A stretch of DNA of 53,277 nucleotides from Plectonema cf. radiosum LEGE 06105 (lineage in GTDB: Bacteria > Cyanobacteriota > Cyanobacteriia > Cyanobacteriales > Nostocaceae): NCBI RefSeq assembly GCF_015207665.1, contig NZ_JADEWL010000032.1, forward strand, positions 1 through 53,277, in the 5' to 3' direction. Under the pieces are notes generated by a model, which saw only the letters and a program-made list of their open reading frames with translations, ran no database searches and had not been told where the DNA came from. Shown here piece after piece: positions 26,378 through 35,705 of the stretch. Both the position numbers and the translations under genes were made by a program. Within the stretch, counting starts at the first letter, position 1; each line of letters starts with the position of its first letter.

Positions 26378-27763
26378 ATGAGTTTAGGTTCAAGATTTTT
26401 CAGAAAAAAACACCCCATAGGTTCAGATGATGACAATAGATCGAATTTTTCTAGTTCTCATAAGGGGGGATTGCAAAGATTTCTGATCCGAGGAGCCGGA
26501 TGGTCGGTATTCGCTCGTATAACAACAACCGGACTCAGCTTTCTGATTAGCATTTTACTCGCTCGACTATTAAGCGTTAAAGATTACGGAGGATATCAAT
26601 ATATTATGGGCTGGAGTGCCTTGTTAAACGTTCCAGCAGGGCTAGGTCTAGCAGAAGTGATTACACGCGAAGTCGCCAGTTCATCTGGAGACAACCGATT
26701 AGATCGAGTAGAGGGAATAGTCAGATTCTCTTACATATCGGTTCTTGTTTCTTCATTTACTATTACTGCAATAGTCGCATTAATTATAACAGCATATCCA
26801 GGACGAGAATGGGAACTATTTCCCTATTTTCTACTATCGTTATTGTTCCTACCTATTCAATCTTGTTTGGGTGTATCCGGTGCTATTCAAACTGGTCAAA
26901 AGAAAATTGTTTTAGGCTCTCTTCCTCTCCTACTCAACTTCTTATTATTTGCTGGTACTTTAGGTACGATTTGGGCTTTCATTCCAGTAAATGATTTGGA
27001 AATTGATTCTATTATTAGAATCAAGATTATCTGTGCTATCGTCGCTCTAGCACTAGCATTAGTTTTAGCCTACCGTTCTCTGAGAATGAAGGAGATAACT
27101 GGTTACAAACCAACTATTGAAGCGGTAACATGGCTTAAAGGAGGATTATCGCTTGTTTTGATGGCTGAAATGCACACAATCAATAATCAAGCAGATATTT
27201 TAATGTTGGGGATTTCGGCAGGTTCAGAGAATGTAGCAATTTATCATGCTGCTACACGCTTAGCCTTTCTTTTGAACTTTGCACTTGGAGCCGTTCTCGT
27301 TCCAATGAAACCTTTAATATCTGAATTTTTTGCTTGTGGGCAAATGGAGAGATTGCAGACACTGGTTACGCGCACAACCAGGTTGGTTTTCACAATCACA
27401 TTGCTAATTGCCCTTGTCTACATTCTTTTCGGCAATAAATTGCTGACTTTACTTTACAATCCACAGTATGCTTCGGGTGCAACGGCTTTAAGTATGCTAA
27501 CTGTGGCTCAGCTTTTCAATGTCGGTATGGGACCAGTTGCCGCTATTTTAGTAATGACTGGAAATGAAAAGGTCGCAGCCCTTGGAGTCATGATTAGTAC
27601 AGGAATCAATGTTTCCCTTAATGCATTACTAATTCCTCGATTTGGCATTGAAGGAGCAGCTTTTGCTACGGGTACAAGTTTTGTGATATGGAATACTTTG
27701 TTAATGTGGGAGACTCGTCGCCGACTTAAGCTACATCCAACAATTTTTGGAAAGCTGTTTTAG
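26378..27763 (+). CDS. Wzx-like polysaccharide flippase
   Basis: A MATE/MOP-superfamily polytopic protein of 461 residues with about 12-14 membrane segments. It includes SVFARITTTGLSFLISILLAR near the start and the GPVAAILVMTGNEKVAALGV region near the end. Such proteins flip lipid-linked repeat units across the inner membrane. A GTG codon immediately before the ATG could also serve as start; GGGAG lies just upstream. The N-terminal 40 residues are polar and extend the family core. Confidence 0.9.
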   Translation: MSLGSRFFRKKHPIGSDDDNRSNFSSSHKGGLQRFLIRGAGWSVFARITTTGLSFLISILLARLLSVKDYGGYQYIMGWSALLNVPAGLGLAEVITREVASSSGDNRLDRVEGIVRFSYISVLVSSFTITAIVALIITAYPGREWELFPYFLLSLLFLPIQSCLGVSGAIQTGQKKIVLGSLPLLLNFLLFAGTLGTIWAFIPVNDLEIDSIIRIKIICAIVALALALVLAYRSLRMKEITGYKPTIEAVTWLKGGLSLVLMAEMHTINNQADILMLGISAGSENVAIYHAATRLAFLLNFALGAVLVPMKPLISEFFACGQMERLQTLVTRTTRLVFTITLLIALVYILFGNKLLTLLYNPQYASGATALSMLTVAQLFNVGMGPVAAILVMTGNEKVAALGVMISTGINVSLNALLIPRFGIEGAAFATGTSFVIWNTLLMWETRRRLKLHPTIFGKLF

Positions 27764-27821
27764 AGATATGGTACAAAAGATTCTCAGCTGTGAAGGCTGA
27801 TCTAAAAAGGATACTAACGAA

Positions 27822-28682
27822 ATGGTAGAATCATCACTCAATCGAAGTTTGACAAGCTTAAGAATTCGCAAAGCTCTGAGCAATCCCGTATTTGCCTTGC
27901 GAAATCTGAAATTTAACTGGGTTCGCAAAACGTCAACAGCTAACCATGTATTTGTGGTTGGTCCTCCCCGCAGTGGTACAACTTTAATGGTTTCTATGTT
28001 AAAGGCACATTCTAATCTGGCAGGGATTGACGGAGAAACTTGCTTCTTTTTCAGAAGAAATTTTACAGATATTAAATATCCAGAAATTGATGATCAGACA
28101 ATGAAGAAGCTTATTGCTTCAGCTACTGATATGGTGGATTTATTTGATATGATTGCGTCTGAAGTCGTTACTGCTCAGAATGCTTCCCGTTTTGTCGAGA
28201 AAACCCCTGAACATGCGTTGCGATTAAATTTTTTATTAAAAAGATTCCCGAAAGCAAAAATTGTCTTTATGATTCGTGATGTTAGAGATGGCTATCTATC
28301 TGCTCTGCGGAATCCAAAGGTCAAGGTAAATACTGTCTCTCTTTATGGAGAGATTTGGAAGCTATCTGTGAGAGCTTATTTGAAAGCGACTCAAAAAGAG
28401 CGTGTGAAACTTATTAGATACGAGGAGTTATGTTCTAATCCTGAAATCGTAATGACAGAAGTTATGTCATTTCTGGATGAATCTCTGCAAATAACTCAAC
28501 TAGCTTCTAATAGTTACTCAAAAACTAAAATGCGCTCTGTGATTGGACATCAACGGCTTAATGAGAAGATTTCTAATCAAACAGTTGGTCAATGGCGAGA
28601 AAAAATGAGTAATCAAGATGTGGAAATTTTCAACACCATAGCAGGTGAAGAATTACAAAAAATGGGCTACTCATTAGTTTAA
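27822..28682 (+). CDS. PAPS-dependent sulfotransferase family protein
   Basis: The 286-residue protein carries the 5'-phosphosulfate-binding loop GPPRSGTT (47-54) and the 3'-phosphate-binding segment IVFMIRDVRDGYLSALRNP (R152, S160). Sulfotransferases move sulfate from PAPS onto a hydroxyl or amino group, here possibly a sugar of the repeat unit. AAGGAT precedes the ATG. Being in the same run as cysC, it fits a sulfated exopolysaccharide. Stf-type proteins may also act on other acceptors, so the substrate is inferred. Confidence 0.88.
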   Translation: MVESSLNRSLTSLRIRKALSNPVFALRNLKFNWVRKTSTANHVFVVGPPRSGTTLMVSMLKAHSNLAGIDGETCFFFRRNFTDIKYPEIDDQTMKKLIASATDMVDLFDMIASEVVTAQNASRFVEKTPEHALRLNFLLKRFPKAKIVFMIRDVRDGYLSALRNPKVKVNTVSLYGEIWKLSVRAYLKATQKERVKLIRYEELCSNPEIVMTEVMSFLDESLQITQLASNSYSKTKMRSVIGHQRLNEKISNQTVGQWREKMSNQDVEIFNTIAGEELQKMGYSLV

Positions 28683-28704
28683 ACATCGTGAAGTTCAATC
28701 ATAT

Positions 28705-29928
28705 ATGAAAATAGCTTATTGCGGAATACCTCACACAGGAGGAACATATACAGTTTATCGCTTACTCCGCAAAGGATTGACCGAACAAGGTATTGACTTG
28801 AGATGGGTCGGTTTAGTCCCTCCTGGATATCAATTAAATAATGAATTCCAACCAGAAACTAACTTTGGTGAATTTGTTCAGTCAATCCCAGATTGCTCCC
28901 GTCAATCCGCTGAGGATTTCATCAAGCATATAGAAACAAATTATCGAGGAATAATTATCAACGTATTGGCTAATTCTATTCAAACTAATGCTGCAAGATA
29001 TATATCAAATAAAATTATTAAACTACAAATAGTTCATAGCATTACACCAGCTACATATCGAGCAGCAAAATCTATAAATGATTATGTACACGCTACAGTT
29101 TGTCCAACTCCTCGCATTGCTAAGGATTTAGTTCATCGGATGAATTTGTCATCGGACAAAGTTTTTACTATTCCCCACGCAGTTAATCTAAGTACCTTTA
29201 AAGAAGTTACTTCGATTTTTTCTAAAGATTCGCCATTAAAACTACTGTATCTCGGTCGTATAGAGGAAAATGCGAAAGGAATATTGTGGTTGCCTGAGAT
29301 TGTAAGAGAATGCCAAAAAAATGGATTAAATGTTTCACTTACCGTTGTAGGAGACGGTCAAGACTTATCTAAATTAAAGTTGAAAATAAGTCAAATGGGT
29401 TTAGAGCAAAACATTCATTTTTATGGAAAAGTAAACCATTCAGAAGTACCTAAATTATTCGCCGAACATCATATATTTGTAATGACATCTCGTTATGAAG
29501 GTTTCGGATACACTTTAGTAGAAGCTATGGCAAGCGGATGTGTTCCAGTTTGTTCACGTATTTCTGGCGTTACTGACTTCATCGTTTCCCATGGTAAAGA
29601 TGGATTTATTTTTGATGTAGGAAACACAAAACAAGCTGCTAACTTTATTAGCCAGTTGGTCAATGAAAATATATGGCAGGAATTTTCAGATAATGCAAAA
29701 CTTGCAAGCCAATCTCGTTTCGGTTTAAAACAACAAGCAAAATCTTATGGGGATTTGATTAAAGATTTGAGTCAAAATCCGCCCATAATTGCTCCTCCTC
29801 TACCTCTTGATAACTGGCAATTGCCACCCGGACTAAAGCCTCGCTTCGCTACCTATTTACCCGATTCAGTCAAGAATATCTTACGAGTTTGGCGGGAACG
29901 TTTAGTTGCTATCAATACAACTTTTTAG
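28705..29928 (+). CDS. Glycosyltransferase family 4
   Basis: The 407-residue GT-B protein begins MKIAYCGIPHTGGTYTVYRL. The C-terminal half has LLYLGRIEENAKGILWLPEI and the EX7E donor motif in SRYEGFGYTLVEAMASGCVP. It probably adds one sugar to the repeat unit at the inner membrane. It follows the sulfotransferase by 22 bases. The last 40 residues after SQNPP are a poorly conserved tail. Confidence 0.92.
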   Translation: MKIAYCGIPHTGGTYTVYRLLRKGLTEQGIDLRWVGLVPPGYQLNNEFQPETNFGEFVQSIPDCSRQSAEDFIKHIETNYRGIIINVLANSIQTNAARYISNKIIKLQIVHSITPATYRAAKSINDYVHATVCPTPRIAKDLVHRMNLSSDKVFTIPHAVNLSTFKEVTSIFSKDSPLKLLYLGRIEENAKGILWLPEIVRECQKNGLNVSLTVVGDGQDLSKLKLKISQMGLEQNIHFYGKVNHSEVPKLFAEHHIFVMTSRYEGFGYTLVEAMASGCVPVCSRISGVTDFIVSHGKDGFIFDVGNTKQAANFISQLVNENIWQEFSDNAKLASQSRFGLKQQAKSYGDLIKDLSQNPPIIAPPLPLDNWQLPPGLKPRFATYLPDSVKNILRVWRERLVAINTTF

Positions 29929-29965
29929 TATAAAAAAATAATTTTATTAAGCAATTAGTAAGTAA

Positions 29966-31222
29966 ATGTCGCAACCTAAAATTTTAGTAGCACAACTGGG
30001 TGCTAGAAGACACTATCAGCAACCTTTGCTTTTTCAAGAATGGGGTATTTTAGATAAGTTTTACACTGACTTCTACGCCGACAATAATCTAATTACTAAT
30101 GTATTAAGACAACCAATAATTTATAATCAACTACCGAATTTATTCAAAAAAAGTCTGGATAGATATGACCCATTACTTGATAAGCTAAAAATTGTTCACT
30201 TTCCTAGATTTGGATATCAATTCATTAAGCTGAGGAAAAAATCACCAATACAAAACCGAGCCAGTATTCTTATTTGGGCTGGAAAAGAGTTTGGCAAGCG
30301 GATTATTCAAAATGGTTTGGGAGATGCTAATACTGTTTATGGATTTAATGGTGAATCGTTAGAATTATTTGAATATGCTTCATCACAAGGTATTCGTTGT
30401 ATTCTTGACCAAACTATTGCTGAAAGGTCATTTTTAAATAAGCTCTTACTAGAAGAAGAAAAAGCTTGGGTAAACTGGTCAAAATCACCTTTTATGGTTC
30501 ATGATACTGACTTGGAACTATTAGAAAGAGAACAACGAGAGCAAAGCTTAGCTAATCATATTATTTGTGGTTCTAATTTTGTTAAAGACTCTCTAGTAGA
30601 CAGAGGAATTAATGCATCTCAAATTTCTGTAGTAGCATTAGGTCGTCAAAAAGAAAGTCAATTTAAAACTTCTTTTCCTGAACGCAAAACTCCTCAACAA
30701 AGAGGAGATGGACTAAGAATATTATTTGCCGGAACAGTTAATCTCCGCAAAGGAATCCCTTATTTATTAAAAGCTTTACGACAGATACAAGGAGAAATCC
30801 CTTTTATTTGTAAAATTGCAGGTTCTATTGAAATTAAATCTCAACGTGTTGCTGAATATAATGATTTATGTGACTTTTTAGGACGAGTTCCTCGCTCTCA
30901 AATGGCAGAACTTTATGCTTGGGCAGATGTATTTGTTCTTCCTTCAATTTGTGAAGGTTCCGCAATGGTTACTTATGAAGCCTTGAGTTGGGAATTACCT
31001 GTAATTACTACTCCCAATTCAGGTTCGATTGTTAGAAATGGAATCCATGGATTTATTGTGCCAATTAGAGATTCAGAAGCGATTGCAGAGAAGTTAATCA
31101 ATATATATGAGCAAAAAATTTATCAAAATTATTCTAGAGATTATCAAACGTATCTTAGCGAAATTTTTGATAATTATATAAATACACTAATGAAAGTTAT
31201 CTGTAATAGAGCGGGAGCTTAA
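29966..31222 (+). CDS. Glycosyltransferase family 4
   Basis: The 418-residue GT-B protein has an unusual N-terminal half (KILVAQLGARRHYQQPLLFQ) and a typical C-terminal half: ILFAGTVNLRKGIPYLLKAL and EX7E in PSICEGSAMVTYEALSWELP. The donor and acceptor are unknown. It is followed after four bases by the Wzy-like gene. Confidence 0.9.
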   Translation: MSQPKILVAQLGARRHYQQPLLFQEWGILDKFYTDFYADNNLITNVLRQPIIYNQLPNLFKKSLDRYDPLLDKLKIVHFPRFGYQFIKLRKKSPIQNRASILIWAGKEFGKRIIQNGLGDANTVYGFNGESLELFEYASSQGIRCILDQTIAERSFLNKLLLEEEKAWVNWSKSPFMVHDTDLELLEREQREQSLANHIICGSNFVKDSLVDRGINASQISVVALGRQKESQFKTSFPERKTPQQRGDGLRILFAGTVNLRKGIPYLLKALRQIQGEIPFICKIAGSIEIKSQRVAEYNDLCDFLGRVPRSQMAELYAWADVFVLPSICEGSAMVTYEALSWELPVITTPNSGSIVRNGIHGFIVPIRDSEAIAEKLINIYEQKIYQNYSRDYQTYLSEIFDNYINTLMKVICNRAGA

Positions 31223-31226
31223 AAAT

Positions 31227-32531
31227 ATGTACAATAAATTAATTGATGACTGTCTTTTATATGTTTTAATTATTATGAGTATAGGATTAATAATATGGGG
31301 ACTTCGTTATAGAAAAAGATTTTGTCAGTACCCATTTTTAATGGGTTTTACATTTATTACTTTTTTATTACCTCAAGCGATTGGATTAATCAATAATCCT
31401 GAAGTTGTTCCTCAAAGAGCAGTTCAGCAGACATTGATTATGTCTTGTCTTTGTGCATTGATGTGTTGGTTAGGTTATCAAATTAAAATACCTAAGAAAT
31501 GCTTACAAAAGCCAAGTTTACAAGTAGATAAAAATAAGCTGAAAATAGGAGCATTTATTTATGCTTGTATTGGTTATATCTTCTGGATACTGGTTTATAG
31601 TAGACCTGAAGCAGCTTCCTTAAATCAGTATTGGACAGGGATAATTACTGTTTATGTTTTTTTTGCTAACTTGCTAAACATAGGTTTCACAATTCTTTTA
31701 CTTGAAACTATCAAACAACCAAAAATATCCAATTTATTACTATTGTTCATTCCTAGCTCTATATTAATGTATCGAGTTATTTTCGCTGGAAGACGAACCA
31801 CAATGGTATTTATAGCTTTTAGTATTGTCTGTGCTTTCTATTTTATTAAAAACCAAACTACACCCCGTAAAATTATTATTTTAGGTCTATTAATTGGGAC
31901 ATTAATAATTTCTAGCATTCATGATTATCGGATGTTAGTTCGTGTCGGAGAATGGAATAAAATTACAGAGATAAATCCCATTCAAAATTTACAAGCAGTG
32001 GTGAAGCAAGAAAATCAAGGTATGACATTAGAACTGCGTAATGCAGCTTTAGTTATAGATACTGTTACCCAAACTGGGCGCTATGAATGGGGAAGCCGAT
32101 ACTGGAATACACTAGTATTCAAATGGATACCAGCTCAGTTTCTCGGTTCAGAATTTAAAAAGCAATTACAATTAAATCTTGATTTAGATTATTTTGATAT
32201 TTGGCATCAATATTATGGATATAAGCATCCGAAAGGCTCAACTTCAACAGGTATAGGAGATTCTTTTAGTCAGTTTGATTACTTTGGTTGTCTAATATTT
32301 GGCATATTTGCATACTTCTTCAAATATCTTTGGTACAGGTCTTGTAATGGAGACTACATATTACAAATTTTATATATTTTACTCATTCCAACAGCCATGA
32401 CTTCGCTGACTCACAATACCGCCAATTTTTTACCAGAATTACTCTACTACATGATTTTTTCTTCACCTCTAATAATATTTTCAATCAAAAAGAATCATTA
32501 TATTCTTAATGCTAAAAAATATACGAGTTAG
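31227..32531 (+). CDS. Wzy-like O-antigen/exopolysaccharide polymerase
   Basis: The 434-residue protein has about ten membrane segments and a large extracytoplasmic loop near 245-340 (around WGSRYWNTLVFKWIPAQFLG and STSTGIGDSFSQFDYFG). This is the layout of repeat-unit polymerases, which join flipped units at the periplasmic face. Sequence conservation in the family is low, so the call rests on topology and context. A GGGAG lies before the start. Confidence 0.8.
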   Translation: MYNKLIDDCLLYVLIIMSIGLIIWGLRYRKRFCQYPFLMGFTFITFLLPQAIGLINNPEVVPQRAVQQTLIMSCLCALMCWLGYQIKIPKKCLQKPSLQVDKNKLKIGAFIYACIGYIFWILVYSRPEAASLNQYWTGIITVYVFFANLLNIGFTILLLETIKQPKISNLLLLFIPSSILMYRVIFAGRRTTMVFIAFSIVCAFYFIKNQTTPRKIIILGLLIGTLIISSIHDYRMLVRVGEWNKITEINPIQNLQAVVKQENQGMTLELRNAALVIDTVTQTGRYEWGSRYWNTLVFKWIPAQFLGSEFKKQLQLNLDLDYFDIWHQYYGYKHPKGSTSTGIGDSFSQFDYFGCLIFGIFAYFFKYLWYRSCNGDYILQILYILLIPTAMTSLTHNTANFLPELLYYMIFSSPLIIFSIKKNHYILNAKKYTS

Positions 32532-32579
32532 TTGTTTTAAATAATGACATATTAATGAAAACATTACATATTTATCAAT

Positions 32580-33182
32580 ATGCTGTATACTTTATTCTCC
32601 AAAATTTTCAAATTATTTGATTTTGTAAAAGGCTATTTAATTGCTTATAGTTATTTCTTAATTCCACATATTTGGTTTCGGTCTTTAGGTGGACAATGTT
32701 GCTTTCAAAGTTTCCCTCGTTTTGGGTATGCCTTTCGTGATATAAGGATTGGACACAACTGTTCCCTTGGAGTAGGAATATTTTTTAATTGTGGTCCTAA
32801 TGGATATATACATATTGGAAAACATATTAGTCTAAATGACCATACTTATATTTCTTCTTTATATGGAGTTGAAATTGGAGATAATACAAGAATTGGAGAA
32901 TTCGTATCTATTCGTGATAACAATCACTGTTTTTCAAACCCAGAAATACCTATTCGCCTCCAAGGATTTTATGGTGATAAGATAAAAATAGGGTCTGATG
33001 TTTGGATAGGTAGAGGGGTATTCATTGGTAAAGGTGTTGAAATTGGAAATGGCGCAGTTATTGGAGCAAATAGCGTAGTTACTAAGTCTATCCCCGCTTT
33101 TGCTGTTGCAGTTGGTTCACCAGCAAAGGTGATTAAATATCGTACCAATAGAAATCAAAATCACTGTATTCTTTCAAAATGA
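32580..33182 (+). CDS. Left-handed beta-helix acyltransferase (hexapeptide repeats)
   Basis: The 200-residue protein has hexapeptide repeats from about residue 60, e.g. IGDNTRIGEFVSIRDNNH and IGSDVWIGRGVFIGKGVEIG, and the typical end SIPAFAVAVGSPAKVIKYR. The family includes sugar O-acetyltransferases (WcaF/MaaA-like); the His of RDNNH is a likely catalytic residue. It probably acetylates a sugar of the polymer. Its end overlaps the next start by four bases (ATGA), showing translational coupling. Confidence 0.9.
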   Translation: MLYTLFSKIFKLFDFVKGYLIAYSYFLIPHIWFRSLGGQCCFQSFPRFGYAFRDIRIGHNCSLGVGIFFNCGPNGYIHIGKHISLNDHTYISSLYGVEIGDNTRIGEFVSIRDNNHCFSNPEIPIRLQGFYGDKIKIGSDVWIGRGVFIGKGVEIGNGAVIGANSVVTKSIPAFAVAVGSPAKVIKYRTNRNQNHCILSK

Positions 33183-34375
33183 ATATTTTAATAGTTACAC
33201 CTTATCTCGGTTCTAATTACGGTGGTCCAGCAAAAAGTGTAATAGAGTTAGTACGAGAAACAGGGAATCAAGGAGTTTTTGTTGATGTTGTTACAACAAA
33301 TGCTAACACTTATGAAAATCTATCCGTTCCTCTAAACGAATGGATTTATGAAAAAAACTATCGGATACGTTATTTTGCTTGTTGGAATAAAAACGACTTA
33401 ATCATTAGTCAGTCTTTAAATATCTGGTTATTTAATCATGTAATTCAATATGATTTAGTTCATACCAATACAATTTTTGCACCCCTCATTTCATTCACTC
33501 ACTGGTCATGCCAATTTCATCAGATTCCTTATATAATAACTCCTCGTGGAATGTTGGAACCCTGGGCATTATCTTACAAAGCCCATAAAAAATACTTGTA
33601 TTACAACCTATTTGAAAAATTAGCTTTGCAACAAGCCAGTGCAATTCAAGTTTTAGCATCTTCAGAAGCAGAACAGGTTAAATCCCTTGGTTTTCAACAT
33701 TCTATTGTTGTTCCCAATGGGATTCACCGTCATGAATTTGAAGTCTTAACAAACCCAGAGATGTTTTATCAAAAGTTTCCTACAACACGGAATAAAAACT
33801 TGATTCTATTTCTTGGTCGCATCGATCCTAAAAAAGGTCTAGACTTACTTGCTACTGCTTTTGCAAAAGTCCACAATCAGTTTCCTCAAACCCATTTAAT
33901 TGTTGCTGGACCAGATAGTATCGACTTTCTTCCTACAGTTCAAAACTACTTTAAACAAGCAGGATGCTTAAACGCAGTTACTTTCACAGGTATGCTTACA
34001 GGCTCAATTAAACAGGCTGCTCTTGCTGCTGCAAGTTTATATGTAGCTCCTTCCTACTCTGAAGGCTTCAGTATGTCTGTTTTGGAAGGTATGGCTTCAG
34101 GATTACCCTGTGTAATCACCACAGGTTGTAATTTTCCTGAAGCTTCCACAGCTTCTTCTGCTCATGTCGTAGATATCAATGCTGATGCAATTGCGAATGC
34201 TTTGATTAACTGTTTAAAAAATCCTCAAGAAGCCCAAATAATGGGTATGAAGGCTCGTCAATTTATTTTTCAAAATTATACCTGGGAGCAAGCAGCAAAA
34301 AAACTGTTAAAGACTTATACGGAACTTACTCACAAAAAATCTATTCAAAATAATGTTAGTCGCGGCATGACCTGA
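33179..34375 (+). CDS. Glycosyltransferase family 4, 3' end altered by a junction
   Basis: The 398-residue GT-B protein: N-terminal LGSNYGGPAKSVIELVRE, C-terminal LFLGRIDPKKGLDLLATAF and EX7E in PSYSEGFSMSVLEGMASGLP. It is the last gene of the polymer cluster. The body of the family ends near TYTELTH. The final residues NNVSRGMT are read from DNA that, on the other strand, encodes a PIN-toxin remnant, so the natural C-terminus seems to have been replaced at a recombination joint around base 34349. Confidence 0.9.
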   Translation: MNILIVTPYLGSNYGGPAKSVIELVRETGNQGVFVDVVTTNANTYENLSVPLNEWIYEKNYRIRYFACWNKNDLIISQSLNIWLFNHVIQYDLVHTNTIFAPLISFTHWSCQFHQIPYIITPRGMLEPWALSYKAHKKYLYYNLFEKLALQQASAIQVLASSEAEQVKSLGFQHSIVVPNGIHRHEFEVLTNPEMFYQKFPTTRNKNLILFLGRIDPKKGLDLLATAFAKVHNQFPQTHLIVAGPDSIDFLPTVQNYFKQAGCLNAVTFTGMLTGSIKQAALAAASLYVAPSYSEGFSMSVLEGMASGLPCVITTGCNFPEASTASSAHVVDINADAIANALINCLKNPQEAQIMGMKARQFIFQNYTWEQAAKKLLKTYTELTHKKSIQNNVSRGMT

Positions 34376-34498
34376 CACATATCCTCGCGCTTGCGACTTC
34401 ATCACCGTATCCAATGCTCGTGCTGAAGAGGTAACAAATGGTTGGCGATGTGCTAATACATCTAGCAAAACATCACTGTCAAATAAAACCTGCTTCAA
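34350..34498 (-). pseudogene. PIN-domain toxin remnant
   Basis: From a TTG at 34498 that overlaps the stop of the antitoxin gene (TTGA), the minus strand reads KQVLFDSDVLLDVLAHRQP and then ALDTVMKSQARGYVSGHAATNI, a clear PIN-domain N-terminus. The similarity stops near 34350, inside the glycosyltransferase 3' end, and the remaining 80 or so residues are absent. The frame runs on to a stop at 34307 through antisense sequence. A longer frame starting at 34585 lies in the antitoxin gene and is not a real start. Confidence 0.8.
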
Positions 34499-34737
34499 CG
34501 ATACTTTTGCTCCAAATAATCTACGTAAGTTTCTGTGGAATTTTCTGCTTGCAGCTGAATCACACCCAGCAAACCTTGAGTCCAAGGATCGAGGTCAGTC
34601 AAAGGTTCTAAGGTCACACTTGGAGAAAAAGACACCTGTGTTTCTTGCTGAATTGATGTTAGCACAGACTGAACGAGCTGCCAGCGTTCATTAATTGGTA
34701 ATCCTAGGACTTGTCTGTATATCTCTTGTAACGTCAT
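34495..34737 (-). CDS. Putative antitoxin of the broken PIN pair
   Basis: The 80-residue protein begins MTLQEIYRQVLGLPINERWQ and ends YVDYLEQKYR. The helix LPINERWQLVQSVLTSI resembles small cyanobacterial antitoxins that partner PIN toxins. AAAGGA precedes the ATG. The gene itself looks intact, but its toxin is truncated, so it may survive as an orphan antitoxin. Confidence 0.7.
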   Translation of the reverse strand: MTLQEIYRQVLGLPINERWQLVQSVLTSIQQETQVSFSPSVTLEPLTDLDPWTQGLLGVIQLQAENSTETYVDYLEQKYR

Positions 34738-34860
34738 GAATATTGTCCTTTACAAAACAATATCATAATTAGAAATACCTAAAACTGAATTAACACAGAA
34801 GCTGCGATATGTAAAGCAGTTATGTTGAGTTCCTTAGAACTGGGATTTTCCGTGGTGCTA

Positions 34861-34935
34861 GAAGTCGGGTTTTTACAATGATTGTCTTGTTTTACCGATA
34901 TTTATGTTAAAAAACCTAAATTCTTTGGAAACTTA
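34861..34935. repeat. AAGTCGGGTTTTT repeat, copy 2 (left of vapBC)
   Basis: GAAGTCGGGTTTTT, then TTACAATGATTGTCTTG, TTTTACCGATATTTAT, and a degraded right arm AAAAAACCTAAATTC. The inner part (TTTTACCGATATTTAT) recurs at 35706-35762 in direct orientation, so the two copies bracket the VapBC pair. Confidence 0.75.
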
Positions 34936-34993
34936 GATTTGTGGTTGTAGTCTACTCACACATAAGGGTATTCACCTTATTTTAACTATTTAA

Positions 34994-35380
34994 TTACCAA
35001 ATTGTTTGACAATCGTAAGCCTTAAAAACATGATCTCGACTGACTAGCACTGCATTTTCACACCGGGATTGAGCGATTAGTAAACGATCAAATGGATCTT
35101 TGTGATACCAAGGAAGACTATCTAGTTCCAAAATATGAGTCAGCAAGATAGACAATAAACTCACCCCATTTTCGGCTTGCTGTCGCAAAATAATTTCTGA
35201 AAGAGAAGCTTGTAAATCTAACTTCCCAAGGTGAGTTTTGATCTGAATTTCCCAAACGCTAACTAAACTCACAAATATTTGGTTATTTGTTTGCGTCAGC
35301 AGAGAAAGTGTCTGTTCAGGAATTTGATTTGGAGAACTATTCCACCACATGAATGTATGAGTATCAAGCAAAAGTTTCAT
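34994..35380 (-). CDS. VapC-like PIN-domain toxin
   Basis: The 128-residue PIN ribonuclease has acidic residues at the expected places: D6 in LLLDTHTFMWW, E44 in SVWEIQIK, and D-P-F-D in YHKDPFDRLLIAQSR. PIN toxins cleave specific RNAs and are neutralised by a cognate antitoxin. The start overlaps the antitoxin stop by four bases (ATGA). It lies between two repeat copies. Confidence 0.92.
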   Translation of the reverse strand: MKLLLDTHTFMWWNSSPNQIPEQTLSLLTQTNNQIFVSLVSVWEIQIKTHLGKLDLQASLSEIILRQQAENGVSLLSILLTHILELDSLPWYHKDPFDRLLIAQSRCENAVLVSRDHVFKAYDCQTIW

Positions 35381-35676
35381 TCTTCACCTAGCCAAAAAGC
35401 ATCGGGTAATGGCTGGTCAAAATCATCATGAACTACGAAAGCACCAGGATAAAGTCCAGGTTTGCGCTCTTGTACAATTTTAACTCCGGATACCTGTTCA
35501 TTAGAAATATCTTCTGGGAACCGATTAGGTTCAGATTCTTGAATATCACTCGAAGGTGGACGAAATTGAAATGCCCGATACTGCTTTCTGGCTGATTCTA
35601 CCAGATACTCTGCAAGCCTTAACTGTTCATCTGGCGAAAGTTGCTCTGCTTGTCGAATTAATTCATCAATGTTCAT
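35377..35676 (-). CDS. Antitoxin of the VapBC-like pair
   Basis: The 99-residue protein begins MNIDELIRQAEQLSPDEQLR, a short helical N-terminus common in antitoxins linked to PIN toxins. It ends with a partly disordered acidic tail (DDFDQPLPDAFWLGEE) that probably wraps the toxin. A strong GGGAGG lies before the ATG. The gene runs directly into vapC. Confidence 0.85.
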   Translation of the reverse strand: MNIDELIRQAEQLSPDEQLRLAEYLVESARKQYRAFQFRPPSSDIQESEPNRFPEDISNEQVSGVKIVQERKPGLYPGAFVVHDDFDQPLPDAFWLGEE

Positions 35677-35705
35677 GATTCCTCCCTAAACAAGCAATTA
35701 ACAGC

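Noticed and set aside
34307-34585. 92-residue minus-strand protein
   Set aside because: Its first 30 residues are an out-of-frame reading of the antitoxin gene and its last 14 are antisense of the transferase; only the PIN part is meaningful.
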